From contig NZ_VZRB01000005.1 of the NCBI RefSeq assembly GCF_008806595.1, positions 95,584 through 159,583 of the forward strand: a stretch of 64,000 nt of DNA. Direction: 5' to 3'. The stretch comes from Streptomyces luteolifulvus. Lineage in GTDB: Bacteria; Actinomycetota; Actinomycetes; Streptomycetales; Streptomycetaceae. The stretch's first letter is position 1; every line of letters starts with the position of its first letter. Shown here piece by piece: positions 24,235 through 32,138 of this stretch. Both the position numbers and the translations under genes were made by a program. The notes beneath the pieces were generated by a model. It made no database searches and had not been told where the DNA came from. It worked only from the letters and a program-made list of their open reading frames with translations.

Positions 24235-25809
24235 TCAGCCCGTCTCCTCCAGCACGGCCATCGCCGCGTTGTGGCCCGGCACCCCGCTCACCCCTCCGCC
24301 GCGCACCGCGCCCGCCCCGCACAGCAGCACGTTCGCGTGGCCGGTCTCCACGCCCCAGCGGCCGGTGTCCTGCTGGGCGTAGGGCCAGGCCAGTTCGCGG
24401 TGGAAGATGTTGCCGCCGGGCAGGCGCAGATCGCGTTCCAGGTCCAGGGGGGTCTTCGCCTCGATGCACGGGCGGCCGTCCGCGTCGGTCGCCAGGCAGT
24501 CGGCGAGCGGCTCGGCGAGGTGGGCGTCCAGTTGCGCCAGCGTCGGCTTCAGCAGTGCGTCGCGGACGGCGTCGTTGTCCCGGTCGAAGAGACGCGCGGG
24601 GGTGTGCAGGCCGAAGAGGGTGAGGGTCTGGTAGCCCTGTTCGACGAGGTCGGGGCCGAGGATCGTCGGGTCCGTGAGCGAGTGGCAGTAGATCTCGGAG
24701 GGCGGGGCGGCGGGCAGACGGCCGGCCGAGGCCTGGGCGTGGGCGGTGGCCAGCTGCTCGTAGCCCTCGGCGATATGGAAGGTGCCGGCGAACGCCTCGC
24801 GCGCCTCGACGCCGCTGTAGCGCAGCCTCGGCAACCGCTTGAGCAGCATGTTCACCTTGAGCTGGGCACCCTCGGCGGGGACGGGGGGCGCCTCCCCGGT
24901 CAGGGCCGACAGCTCCTGCGGTGAGGCATTGACCAGGACGTGCCGGGCGGTGGCCACGCCTTCCCCGTCCGGGGTGCGATAGGCGACCTCGGCGGCCTTG
25001 CCGTCCGTGTCGATCCGGACCGCCTCGTGTCCGGTGGCGATGACGGCGCCCGCGGCCCGGGCCGCCGCGGCCAGCGCGTCGGTCAGGGCGCCCATGCCGC
25101 CGACCGGGACGTCCCAGGCGCCCGTGCCGCCGCCGATCACGTGGTAGAGGAAGCAGCGGTTCTGCGGCAGCGCGGGGTCGTGCGCGTCGGCGAAGGTCCC
25201 GATGAGGGCGTCGGTGAGGACCACACCCCGGACCAGGTCGTCGGTGAAGTTCCGCTCGATCGCGACGCCGATCGGTTCCTCGAAGAGGGTCCGCCAGGCC
25301 TCCTCGTCGTCGACGCGGCGGCGCAGTTCGTCGCGGGTGGGCAGCGGCTCGGTGAGGGTGGGGAAGATCCGCTGGGCGAGGCGGCCGGTCATGCCGTAGA
25401 AGCGCTGCCAGGCCTCGTACTCGCGCTCGCCGCCGGTGAGCCGGGCGAATGCCTCCCGAGTGCGTTGTTCTCCGCCGCCGACCAGGAGTCCGGTGGGCCG
25501 GCCGTCCCGTTCCACGGGGGTGTACGACGAGACGGTGCGCGCACGGACACGGAAGTCCAGCCCGAGATCCCGCACGATCTTCTGCGGCAGCAGGCTGACC
25601 AGGTACGAGTACCGGGACAGGCGGGCGTCGACGCCCGCGAAGGGACGGGTGGAGACGGCCGCTCCCCCGGTGTGGTCCAGCCGCTCCAGGACCAGCACGG
25701 ACCGGCCGGCGCGGGCCAGGTAGGCGGCGGCGACCAGGCCGTTGTGGCCTCCGCCGACGATGACGGCGTCGTACGTACGGTGTCCCTGATGTCCCTCGTG
25801 TGCAGGCAT
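24235..25809 (-). CDS. FAD-dependent oxidoreductase, phytoene-desaturase-like
   Basis: A 524-residue flavoprotein of the phytoene dehydrogenase / amine oxidase type. The dinucleotide site YDAVIVGGGHNGLVAAAYLARAG is at residues 12-34, followed by VLERLDHTGGAA. The C-terminal FAD motif is NVLLCGAGAVRGGGVSGVPGHNAA. The substrate is unknown; relatives include carotenoid desaturases and FAD-dependent all-trans-retinol isomerase-like proteins. The ATG at 25809 has AAGGA very close; starting at the GTG at 25836 would add nine residues including a TTA codon. No carotenoid genes are adjacent. Confidence 0.8.
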   Translation of the reverse strand: MPAHEGHQGHRTYDAVIVGGGHNGLVAAAYLARAGRSVLVLERLDHTGGAAVSTRPFAGVDARLSRYSYLVSLLPQKIVRDLGLDFRVRARTVSSYTPVERDGRPTGLLVGGGEQRTREAFARLTGGEREYEAWQRFYGMTGRLAQRIFPTLTEPLPTRDELRRRVDDEEAWRTLFEEPIGVAIERNFTDDLVRGVVLTDALIGTFADAHDPALPQNRCFLYHVIGGGTGAWDVPVGGMGALTDALAAAARAAGAVIATGHEAVRIDTDGKAAEVAYRTPDGEGVATARHVLVNASPQELSALTGEAPPVPAEGAQLKVNMLLKRLPRLRYSGVEAREAFAGTFHIAEGYEQLATAHAQASAGRLPAAPPSEIYCHSLTDPTILGPDLVEQGYQTLTLFGLHTPARLFDRDNDAVRDALLKPTLAQLDAHLAEPLADCLATDADGRPCIEAKTPLDLERDLRLPGGNIFHRELAWPYAQQDTGRWGVETGHANVLLCGAGAVRGGGVSGVPGHNAAMAVLEETG

Positions 25810-25856
25810 GGTCCTTCGTAACACGGGGTGATCCACGTCGGCCAGACGTGGGCCGG

Positions 25857-26385
25857 TCAGCCCCCGCCGGCCGCGCGCTCCTGGCGCAGCACCGCGACCC
25901 TGCGGTACAGCTCGACCGCCTCCGCACCCCGTCGGTGAGCCGCACGATGTTCGCCGGCTTCAGATCGCGGTGCACGATGCCCTGCCGGTGTGTGTAGGCG
26001 AGCGCCGCGGCGACCTGGTCGGCGATCTCGACGACGTCGGGGACCGGCAGCGGACGCAGCTCGTTGTCCTCCAGCAGCTGACTGAGGTTGCGGCCCTCCA
26101 GCAGCTCCATCACCAGGTACAGGACACCGTCGGACTCGCCGAAGTCATGGACGACGGTCACCCCGCGGTGCTGGAGCGCGGCGGCCACGCAGGCCTCGCG
26201 GCGGAACCGCTCACGCAGGACCCAGGTGAAGGACTGGTCGTGATGCGGGCCCGGCGGCTTGAGGCACTTCACGGCGACCTGACGGCCCAGGGACTCGTCC
26301 CGCGCACGCCACACCTCGCCCATGCCGCCGCGCCCGATCAGATCGAGCAGCCGGTACCGCCCTGGATCGGCCTGGTGTCCCCCAT
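25857..26385 (-). pseudogene. Broken serine/threonine protein kinase
   Basis: The plausible ATG at 26385 starts MGDTRPIQG, a usual beginning for this Streptomyces kinase family, but one base is missing there. The kinase body continues in another frame: RYRLLDLIGRGGMGEVWRA, VAVKCLKP with the ATP lysine, LVMELLEGRNLSQLLEDN, and the loop IVHRDLKPANIVRLTDG. The sequence then jumps, with another frame change near 25925-25935, to a short tail (AEAVELYRRVAVLRQE) and TGA at 25857-25859. The DFG motif, activation loop and whole C-lobe are gone. No other start codon fits the kinase frame. This is a relic with at least two lesions. Confidence 0.75.
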
Positions 26386-26447
26386 CTTCGCGATCGCCCC
26401 CGTCGAAGACTCGCCCCGCCCACCCCTGGCCCGTCCAGTATGGCGAG

Positions 26448-27329
26448 TTATCGCCCGACTTTGTACGGTGCCGGACGCGAGTCCGGACCGAGGCGGGCCA
26501 TGGCCCGGATGATGTGTTTGGGCGGGAGTTGCCATCGCACACGTGCGGGAATGCAGCGCAGCAGGGCGCCCGTGGCACGCAACTGACGGGTGACGGTGGC
26601 GGGTTCGGGGGCCGGTCTGCCGTACAGCTCATGGGCGTACGGCGGCAGGGCGGCGTACGCCAGATGTGCCACGCGCCGCCACAGCACCTCGCGCGCCGGG
26701 ACGAACAGCGGGTGCGTCGGCGGGCGTACGAGGAAGTCGTCCACTTCGTGTGCTTCGGGTCCGGCGACGAGTACGGGCAGCATCTTCTCGAAGTAGGCGG
26801 CCAGCTCCGCCTGATCGGCCGGTACGGCGTCGGGGTCGAGGCCCACCAGGCGGGCGCTGACGTGGTGTTCGCGGACGTAGCGATCGGCCTGGGCGTCGGT
26901 GAGCCGGAAGCCGGAGCGGCGCAGGACGCGAAGGTAGGAGTCGATCTCGGCGCAGTGCACCCACAGCAGCAGCTCGGGCTCGTCGACGGCGTAGCGCTCG
27001 CCGGTGTCCGGGTCGGTGGCCGTGAGCATGCTGTGGAGCTTGCGTACCCTCGCGCCCGCCTTCTCGGCGGCCTCGGTGGTGCCGTAGGTCATGGTGCCGA
27101 CGAAGTTGGCGGTGCGCATCAGCCGGCCCCAGGCGTCGCGGCGGAAGTCGGAGTTCTGCATGACCCCCCGCACGACGCGCGGGTGCAGCGCCTGGAGGTA
27201 GAGCGCGCGTACGCCGGCCACCCACATCATCGGATCGCCGTGCATCTGCCAGGTGACCGAGGACGGGCCGAACAGTCCCGGGTCGCCTGCCTGGGAGGCC
27301 CCCATGGCAGCAGGTGTCCCCACGGTCAC
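26448..27329 (-). CDS. MpaB/DUF2236 family oxygenase-like protein
   Basis: A 293-residue protein of the DUF2236 (latex-clearing-protein / MpaB) family. Motifs: the N-terminal [30 protein letters not shown] with a histidine typical of the haem- or metal-linked site, the central [14 protein letters not shown], and [14 protein letters not shown] at the end. GGAGG precedes the GTG start at 27329. Fungal MpaB cleaves an isoprenoid chain and Lcp oxidises rubber, so an oxygenase role on a terpenoid or lipid chain is possible. Substrate unknown. Confidence 0.8.
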   Translation of the reverse strand: MTVGTPAAMGASQAGDPGLFGPSSVTWQMHGDPMMWVAGVRALYLQALHPRVVRGVMQNSDFRRDAWGRLMRTANFVGTMTYGTTEAAEKAGARVRKLHSMLTATDPDTGERYAVDEPELLLWVHCAEIDSYLRVLRRSGFRLTDAQADRYVREHHVSARLVGLDPDAVPADQAELAAYFEKMLPVLVAGPEAHEVDDFLVRPPTHPLFVPAREVLWRRVAHLAYAALPPYAHELYGRPAPEPATVTRQLRATGALLRCIPARVRWQLPPKHIIRAMARLGPDSRPAPYKVGR

Positions 27330-27445
27330 CGGTTGTCACCTCCGAGCCTTCTTGGTGCAGCGCGCGCCTCGAAACACCGCTCTGCTACCGGCCCCTGCCC
27401 AGGTTGACAGTGGATCTTTCACCCGAAAGTGTACTCGTCCACCGG

Positions 27446-27622
27446 CTACTGGCTGCCCAGGCGGCGAACGTCGAGGCTCCGGGCCGCTTCGGGCAGGTGG
27501 CGTCGTCCAGTGATACTGAGTTTGCGGAACGAACTGGTGAGGTGGTTCTCCACCGTGCGCCGGGTGATGAACAGTTACTGGCCGATCTCACGGTTGGTGA
27601 GACCCCGAGCGGCCAGAACCAC
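27446..27622 (-). pseudogene. LuxR-type HTH remnant with an in-frame stop
   Basis: On the minus strand 59 codons read [15 protein letters not shown], then TAA (27575-27577), then [19 protein letters not shown] and HLPEAARSL to a TAG. This is a near-perfect LuxR helix-turn-helix interrupted by one nonsense codon. Upstream sequence (about 27623-27770) holds protein-like pieces in other frames, e.g. [20 protein letters not shown], suggesting further frameshifts in a former ATPase/TPR part. Confidence 0.7.
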
Positions 27623-27829
27623 GAGCGTGCCTGTTCCAGGGTGGCCCCGGCCTCGTCCAGCAGCTCTGCGGACTCCTCCATCAGGCGTTCACGCCGGGTT
27701 GTCCAGCTGCCACGCCACCTGACGGCGTCCGCATTCGAGGAGGTCCGCCAGGGCGTCTTCGAGGTGATCGTGCGCGAGGGAGAGCCGCGCGCGCGGGCTT
27801 CGAGGAGGTGGCTGACCTGCCAGCCCCCG

Positions 27830-27970
27830 CTGAGCAACAAGGAGATCGCCGCGAAACTGGTGATCTCACGTCGTACTGCCGAGGGCCATGTCGAACGCAT
27901 CCTCACCAAACTCGGCTTCACCTCCCGCTCCCAGATCGCCGCCTGGGCAACGCCTCGAGATTCCAGCTGA
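27830..27970 (+). pseudogene. Second LuxR-type HTH remnant, plus strand
   Basis: The last 46 codons of a plus-strand frame read [20 protein letters not shown] then [19 protein letters not shown], a canonical LuxR C-terminal half ending in TGA at 27968-27970. The segment just before it (RRWLTCQPP) does not carry the expected first helix (LTxREREVLxLVAxG), so the gene is cut or frameshifted there. It lies head to head with the minus-strand LuxR remnant. Confidence 0.65.
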
Positions 27971-28225
27971 TGCGGGTGGAACCCCGCATGGGGCCCGCTT
28001 GCCAACCTCAAACAAACCTTAAGCAAGCCATAAACCTGGTCGCCCGATCTCATGCTACCGAGGGTTACAGCGCGCTCCACGGGTAGCGTGCTGATGGCCG
28101 GATCCCACCTATACCACTGCGCTTGCCGTCCCCCTTCAAGGAGCCCAAACCGTATGCGTGACAACGCATTTCACAGTCCACGGCGGCTTCAACCACCGGC
28201 TTGCAACGGCAGTCCGGAAAGAACA

Positions 28226-28456
28226 GTGGTCATCGCGGACGCTCTGGCCTGCCTTCCCCCCACCTACCGTGAGGCCATCGTCGAGTCCTACGTGGCCGGC
28301 CGCACCACCCAGCAGACCGCAGCGGCCCTCGACCTCCCCCACGACACGGTGAAATCGCTGATATACCACGGGCTACGGCGACTCAGGCGAACTCTGCAGG
28401 AACAGGGATGGCCCGATGAGTCCCTGGACGGTACGGGGAAGCAATCGCTGGAATGA
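28226..28456 (+). pseudogene. ECF sigma-factor region 4 fragment
   Basis: From a GTG at 28226 the frame encodes VVIADALACLPPTYREAIVE then GRTTQQTAAALDLPHDTVKS and YHGLRRLRRTLQEQGW, a typical sigma-70 region 4 with its helix-turn-helix. Region 2, needed for core and -10 binding, is absent; upstream codons of the same frame do not resemble it. At 76 residues it is probably a truncated relic, though a stand-alone region 4 protein cannot be excluded. Confidence 0.6.
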
Positions 28457-28845
28457 ATCAGTCAAGGCCTGCTTACGCTGTCCCGAAAAAGCCGTATACA
28501 CGATTCGTGCGGCCAGTGCTTCAGCACCGTGTGGAGGACCTGCCACAGGCTCGGCTTTTCGACGAGCAGAAGGCCGAGGCCGAGAGCACGGCCGGTCCGA
28601 CACTTCTGGAAAGGCCGACGCTGCGCCCGCAGCCGAAGGTCAGGTGCAGGCGGCACCGCCGCCGCCTGGCAGGGCAGAGACGGTCGGTCGTCTCGGTCAC
28701 CGGAGTCTTCGACGACACAACAACCCGTGGCGTCGCCCAGTACCAGCGCAACCGCAGCATCACCGGCGATCCCCCGGGAGTGTCCGGTCCGGTCACCCGC
28801 GCATCAGCACAGGCCGCTGAGCGTTCAGCGGAATATCGGGAGTAG
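28453..28845 (+). CDS. Doubtful 130-aa protein with a peptidoglycan-binding-like tail
   Basis: The ATG overlaps the TGA of the sigma fragment (ATGA). The first 80 residues have no recognisable fold. The C-terminal part VTGVFDDTTTRGVAQYQRNR then ITGDPPGVSGPVTRA resembles a PG_binding_1 repeat, but the opening helix is lost. Given the decayed neighbours this is likely a fused remnant. Codon use is less GC-rich in the first 40 codons than in nearby genes. Confidence 0.35.
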   Translation: MNQSRPAYAVPKKPYTRFVRPVLQHRVEDLPQARLFDEQKAEAESTAGPTLLERPTLRPQPKVRCRRHRRRLAGQRRSVVSVTGVFDDTTTRGVAQYQRNRSITGDPPGVSGPVTRASAQAAERSAEYRE

Positions 28846-28858
28846 CTCAGCGGTGTGA

Positions 28859-30049
28859 CTAACGCCGGACCCGTGGCATCCCCAGACCGATCCAGGAGAT
28901 GATCTCCCGCTGGATCTCGTTGTTGCCGCCGCCGAAGGTGAAGATCACGGCGGAGCGGTAGCCGCGTTCCAGCTCACCGTGCAGCACCGCGCCCGCCGAG
29001 CCCTCCTTGAGGGCACCGGCCGCCCCGACGACCTCCATCAGCCACGCGTACGCGTCCCGGCGGGCCTCGGAGCCGTACACCTTGACGGCGGAGGCGTCCT
29101 GCGGGGTGAGGGTGCCCTCCTGGACGGCGCTCACCATCTGCCAGTTGAGGAGCTTCAGCGCGTCGAGCCGGGTGTGCGTGCGGGCGAGCAGGCGGCGCAC
29201 CCAGGGGAGGTCGACGACCCGGCGTCCGTCGGCGAGTTTGGTCTCCATGGCCCACCGCTGGGTGTCGTGCAGGGCGCGGATCGCCATGGTGCCGTGGGCG
29301 GCGAGGGTGACGCGTTCATGGTTGAGCTGGTTGGTGATCAGCCGCCAGCCCTGGTTCTCCTCGCCGACCCGGCGGGAGACGGGGACGCGGATGTTCTCGT
29401 AGTAACTGGCCGTGGTGTCGTGCGAGGCGAGGGTGTTGATGACGGTGCAGGAGTAGCCGGGGTCGGCGGTCGGCACGAGGAGCATGGTGATGCCCTTGTG
29501 CGGTGGGGCGTCCGGGTCGGTACGGACGGCCAGCCACACCCAGTCGGCGGTATCGCCGTTGGTCGTCCAGATCTTCTGCCCGTTGACGACGTACTGGTCG
29601 CCCTCGCGCACCGCGCGCGTCTTCAGGGAGGCCAGGTCGGTGCCCGCCTCGGGCTCGCTGTAGCCGATCGCGAAGTCGATCTCACCGGAGAGGATCTTCG
29701 GCAGGAAGTACGCCTTCTGCTCGTCCGTGCCGAACTGCATGATCGTCGGGCCCACGGTGTTGAGTGCCATCAGCGGCAGCGGGACACCGGCCTGGGCGGC
29801 CTCGTCGAAGAAGATGAACTGCTCCATCGCGGTCAGGCCGCGGCCGCCGTACTCCTTCGGCCAGCCGACACCGAGCCAGCCGTCGGTGCCGAGCCGTCGG
29901 ATCGTCTCGCGGTAGAACCGTTTCTGGGCGGCGGGGTCCGCGTACCGGGCGGAGTACCGGGTCGAGGCGTGGTCCGGGACCAGGTCGGTGAAGTAGGCGC
30001 GCAGTTCGGTGCGCAGGCGTTGCTGCTCGGGCGTGTGGTCGACATGCAC
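28859..30049 (-). CDS. Acyl-CoA dehydrogenase (FadE type)
   Basis: A 396-residue flavoprotein that would introduce the alpha-beta double bond in an acyl-CoA. The GTG at 30049 has GGAGG five bases upstream. Motifs: WLGVGWPKEYGGRGLTAMEQ, the FAD segment IGYSEPEAGTDLASLKTRA, NGQKIWTTNGDTADWVWLAV, and a C-terminal GGGNNEIQREIISWIGLGMP. In the catalytic-base region the sequence is AHGTMAIRALHDTQRW and no clear Glu could be assigned by eye. Such members often form heterotetramers with a second FadE in sterol catabolism, but no second FadE gene is adjacent. The upstream site at 30093-30106 fits the KstR operator pattern. Confidence 0.88.
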   Translation of the reverse strand: MHVDHTPEQQRLRTELRAYFTDLVPDHASTRYSARYADPAAQKRFYRETIRRLGTDGWLGVGWPKEYGGRGLTAMEQFIFFDEAAQAGVPLPLMALNTVGPTIMQFGTDEQKAYFLPKILSGEIDFAIGYSEPEAGTDLASLKTRAVREGDQYVVNGQKIWTTNGDTADWVWLAVRTDPDAPPHKGITMLLVPTADPGYSCTVINTLASHDTTASYYENIRVPVSRRVGEENQGWRLITNQLNHERVTLAAHGTMAIRALHDTQRWAMETKLADGRRVVDLPWVRRLLARTHTRLDALKLLNWQMVSAVQEGTLTPQDASAVKVYGSEARRDAYAWLMEVVGAAGALKEGSAGAVLHGELERGYRSAVIFTFGGGNNEIQREIISWIGLGMPRVRR

Positions 30050-30092
30050 GGCGCCTCCAGGCTCCCAAGGCCGGTCCTGACGGCGCACACCG

Positions 30093-30106
30093 TAGAACGT
30101 GTTCCA
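30093..30106. promoter_or_regulatory. Candidate KstR-type operator
   Basis: TAGAACGTGTTCCA matches TNNAACNNGTTNNA fully and is close to the mycobacterial KstR form TAGAACACGTTCTA. It lies 44 bases upstream of the acyl-CoA dehydrogenase start, where a repressor site is expected. Confidence 0.55.
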
Positions 30107-30136
30107 GAAATTGGGAATGCCGAGGAGGAACTCGGC

Positions 30137-30553
30137 TCACCGGGACTCCCGGTCACCGGTGGTCGGCCGAGCCTGTGGTCGGCCGAGCGTGGCGATGAAG
30201 TCGGTGCATGCCTGGGCACATGCGCGGCAGGCTTTCGCGCCGTCCTCACCGCCCGGCTGCCCGTCGAAGGCGTGCGCGCACTCCAGGCACACCGTCCGGC
30301 ACCACTCCAGCTGGGCGCGGATACCGGCCTCGTCCTGGCCGGCCTCCTCGGACAGCACACGGCAGGTCGCGTCGCACACCTCCGCGCACATGATGCCCTT
30401 GCGTCGTACGAGTTCCTGCCGCTCGGTCGCGTCCGGATCCACGAGGCTCGCGCGCATCGCGCACGCCCGCGCGCACTCGGTGCACGCCTGTGCGCATGCG
30501 AAACGGTCCTCCAGGAACCGGAAGAGCTCCTGCTGGGATGTCGTCGAAGCCAC
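30137..30553 (-). CDS. Cysteine-rich four-helix-bundle copper-storage-like protein
   Basis: A 138-residue helical protein with 13 cysteines, nearly all in CxxxC-type spacing: FACAQACTECARACAM, IMCAEVCDATC, WCRTVCLECAH, KACRACAQACTD. This is the layout of the Csp / DUF326 family, in which cysteines line a four-helix bundle and hold many Cu(I) ions. No Tat or Sec signal is seen, so it is probably cytosolic, as in Csp3. It was often annotated as ferredoxin in the past. The GTG start at 30553 has AAGG directly before it. No copper regulator or pump is adjacent. Confidence 0.8.
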   Translation of the reverse strand: MASTTSQQELFRFLEDRFACAQACTECARACAMRASLVDPDATERQELVRRKGIMCAEVCDATCRVLSEEAGQDEAGIRAQLEWCRTVCLECAHAFDGQPGGEDGAKACRACAQACTDFIATLGRPQARPTTGDRESR

Positions 30554-30663
30554 CCTTCGCGGGTAGCCCGGGTCCGCTCACGTCAAACCCGGGGGGACAC
30601 GGGGTCCGGGACCAGGGGCGGGCCGGTTGGTTCATGGAGAGGACCACGGGTACCCGCCGCGCC

Positions 30664-31062
30664 ATGAGTACCGCACGGACGGAATGGACGGAATGGACGG
30701 ACATCGCGTCGATGGACACGGCCGCGGGCCGGGGCACTCTCGGACTCGGGCTGGCCGTGGCGGGTCTGGTGGTCGTGGCGCTGCTGATCGGCGCCTTCGT
30801 GATGGGCGCACGCGTCAGGCGGCGCGAACCGCCGCCGCCGCGGCCCGAGGAGCAGTCGCGGCTGCCGGCGGACGGACCGGTCCGTGAGGTCCTGGAGAAC
30901 CGGGAACCCGACGAAGTGCCCAGAAGCGATCGCCGCCTCACACCGCACCAGCTGCCCCGGTCCGGCAACGCCGGGACCCGGTCCAGCCGGTCGCAGGGCC
31001 GGACCCGCTGGACCGGGGGCGGCGGCGGCTCGTTCGGCAGCGGCGGTCCGGACGGCGGTTGA
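30664..31062 (+). CDS. DUF6479 family single-pass membrane protein
   Basis: About 132 residues, with one membrane helix (LGLAVAGLVVVALLIGAFVM), then basic VRRRE, and a Pro/Glu-rich tail: REVLENREPDEVPRSDRRLT and a closing GGGGGSFGSGGPDGG. This is the DUF6479 pattern known from Streptomyces; function unknown. The start is uncertain: ATGs at 30634, 30664 and 30712 are in frame and none has a strong ribosome site. Bases 30676-30705 repeat GGAATGGAC-like units. The gene is followed after 81 bases by a DUF8129 gene in the same direction. Confidence 0.7.
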   Translation: MSTARTEWTEWTDIASMDTAAGRGTLGLGLAVAGLVVVALLIGAFVMGARVRRREPPPPRPEEQSRLPADGPVREVLENREPDEVPRSDRRLTPHQLPRSGNAGTRSSRSQGRTRWTGGGGGSFGSGGPDGG

Positions 31063-31143
31063 ACCGCCCGAGCCACCAACGTCGTCGCACAGGCACAGGC
31101 CCAGCACAGGCACATGCACAGGCCCAGAAGGAAGTGAGACCCC

Positions 31144-31494
31144 ATGGCCGACTCCGACCGCGGCACGCTGCCGCTGCCCGACTACGACCACTTGCCGATC
31201 GGCAGTCTGGAGAGCCGCGTACGGTCGCTGTCCGCCGAGGAGGTGGAAGAGCTGCTGGCATACGAGCGTACGCACGCCGACCGCCTCCCGGTGACCGAGG
31301 TGCTGACCGCCCGCGTGCGGCAGCTGAAGGCGGGCGCCGAGCCCACGTCCGGTGATCCGGGCGCCCTGCGCCCCGAGCAGGGCCGCGGCAGCGGGGGTTC
31401 CCCGGTATCACCGGCGACCTCACCACTGCCCTTCGGCCCACCCCCGCACGGCACCCCGGACCAGCGGGGCAGGCCGAAGAGCGACCGCACGTAA
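31144..31494 (+). CDS. DUF8129 family protein, 116 aa
   Basis: Begins MADSDRGTLPLPDYDHLPIG, then SLESRVRSLSAEEVEELLAY and ERTHADRLPVTEVLTARVRQ, a compact helical domain often seen in Streptomyces lipid-droplet-like or stress loci. GGAAG lies about seven bases before the ATG. The C-terminal 40 residues are Pro/Gly-rich and probably disordered. No function is known; co-direction with the DUF6479 gene suggests a two-gene unit. Confidence 0.75.
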   Translation: MADSDRGTLPLPDYDHLPIGSLESRVRSLSAEEVEELLAYERTHADRLPVTEVLTARVRQLKAGAEPTSGDPGALRPEQGRGSGGSPVSPATSPLPFGPPPHGTPDQRGRPKSDRT

Positions 31495-32138
31495 GGGTCC
31501 GGGCGGGCCGTCCTGCTGCACACGCGAGGACATACCGAGAGCGCTCGGGAGCCGCGCGACTTGGCGCGCCTCCGGCGGCGCGGCCGACACGGACCGCAGC
31601 CGGGACCGCAGCCTGGCGAGCCGACCGCCGCCGACCGGCTTGAGGTAGGCGACCAGCGCGGCACGGCACGGCTCGCCCCCGGCCTCGCCCGCGGCACGGC
31701 TGGGGTGGCGCGGCCCCGCGGCTCGGCCCGGCACGACTCGCAGCCGACCCACCCGAGCAGAGCCCGCTCAGGTCGGCCGGTCGGCGGGGCGGCCCCGCGC
31801 GCTGCGCCCGCGGTGTGGCGCCCGGGGCGGAGGCGCGCGGGTCCGCGAGGCGCGGGCACACGGGCACACGGGCACACGGGCACACGGGCACACGGCATCG
31901 TGATCGCGACTGGGCGCGGTGGCGTCGAGGCGCCGCTCAAACTGCCCATGCCCGGCTGATGGAGGACCTGAGGAACTGCCCGGCGGCCGGGTCCTCTTCC
32001 CTGGCACCGAAGAGCAGGCCCACCCGATGCCACCACACCCCGCCCCGCCCCGCCTTCCTGCCCGCGCACCCGCGCAATGGCATCGTCGGTAGCAGCCGCG
32101 CCACCGTACTCGCACCGGCACACAAGGAAGTCGACGTC
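31495..32138. other. Gene-free 644-bp stretch
   Basis: No convincing gene was found on either strand. It contains five perfect copies of GGGCACAC (31854-31893), repeated GACCGCAGCC blocks near 31590-31620, and CGAGAGCGCTCG (about 31538-31549), a self-complementary 12-mer. The last 40 bases hold the ribosome site of the next gene (AAGGAAG, 32124-32130). Confidence 0.6.
31854..31893. repeat. Five tandem copies of GGGCACAC
   Basis: Units at 31854, 31862, 31870, 31878 and 31886, all identical, 8 bases each. A simple-sequence tract likely to vary in copy number between strains. Confidence 0.95.

Noticed and set aside
25809..25836. TTA codon at the start of the FAD oxidoreductase, suggesting bldA control
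   Set aside because: The TTA lies upstream of the preferred ATG at 25809, so it is probably not translated.
24185..26632. 815-codon minus-strand frame joining kinase motifs to other sequence
   Set aside because: Only its first third has kinase motifs; the rest is a wrong-frame reading of the FAD oxidoreductase gene. It is explained as a kinase relic plus shadow.
28836..28862. GGGAGTAGCTCAGCGGT, resembling the 5' half of a tRNA (D-arm)
   Set aside because: No anticodon arm or T-arm follows and the minus-strand acyl-CoA dehydrogenase gene begins its end there. It could be an old attachment-site scar but cannot be supported.
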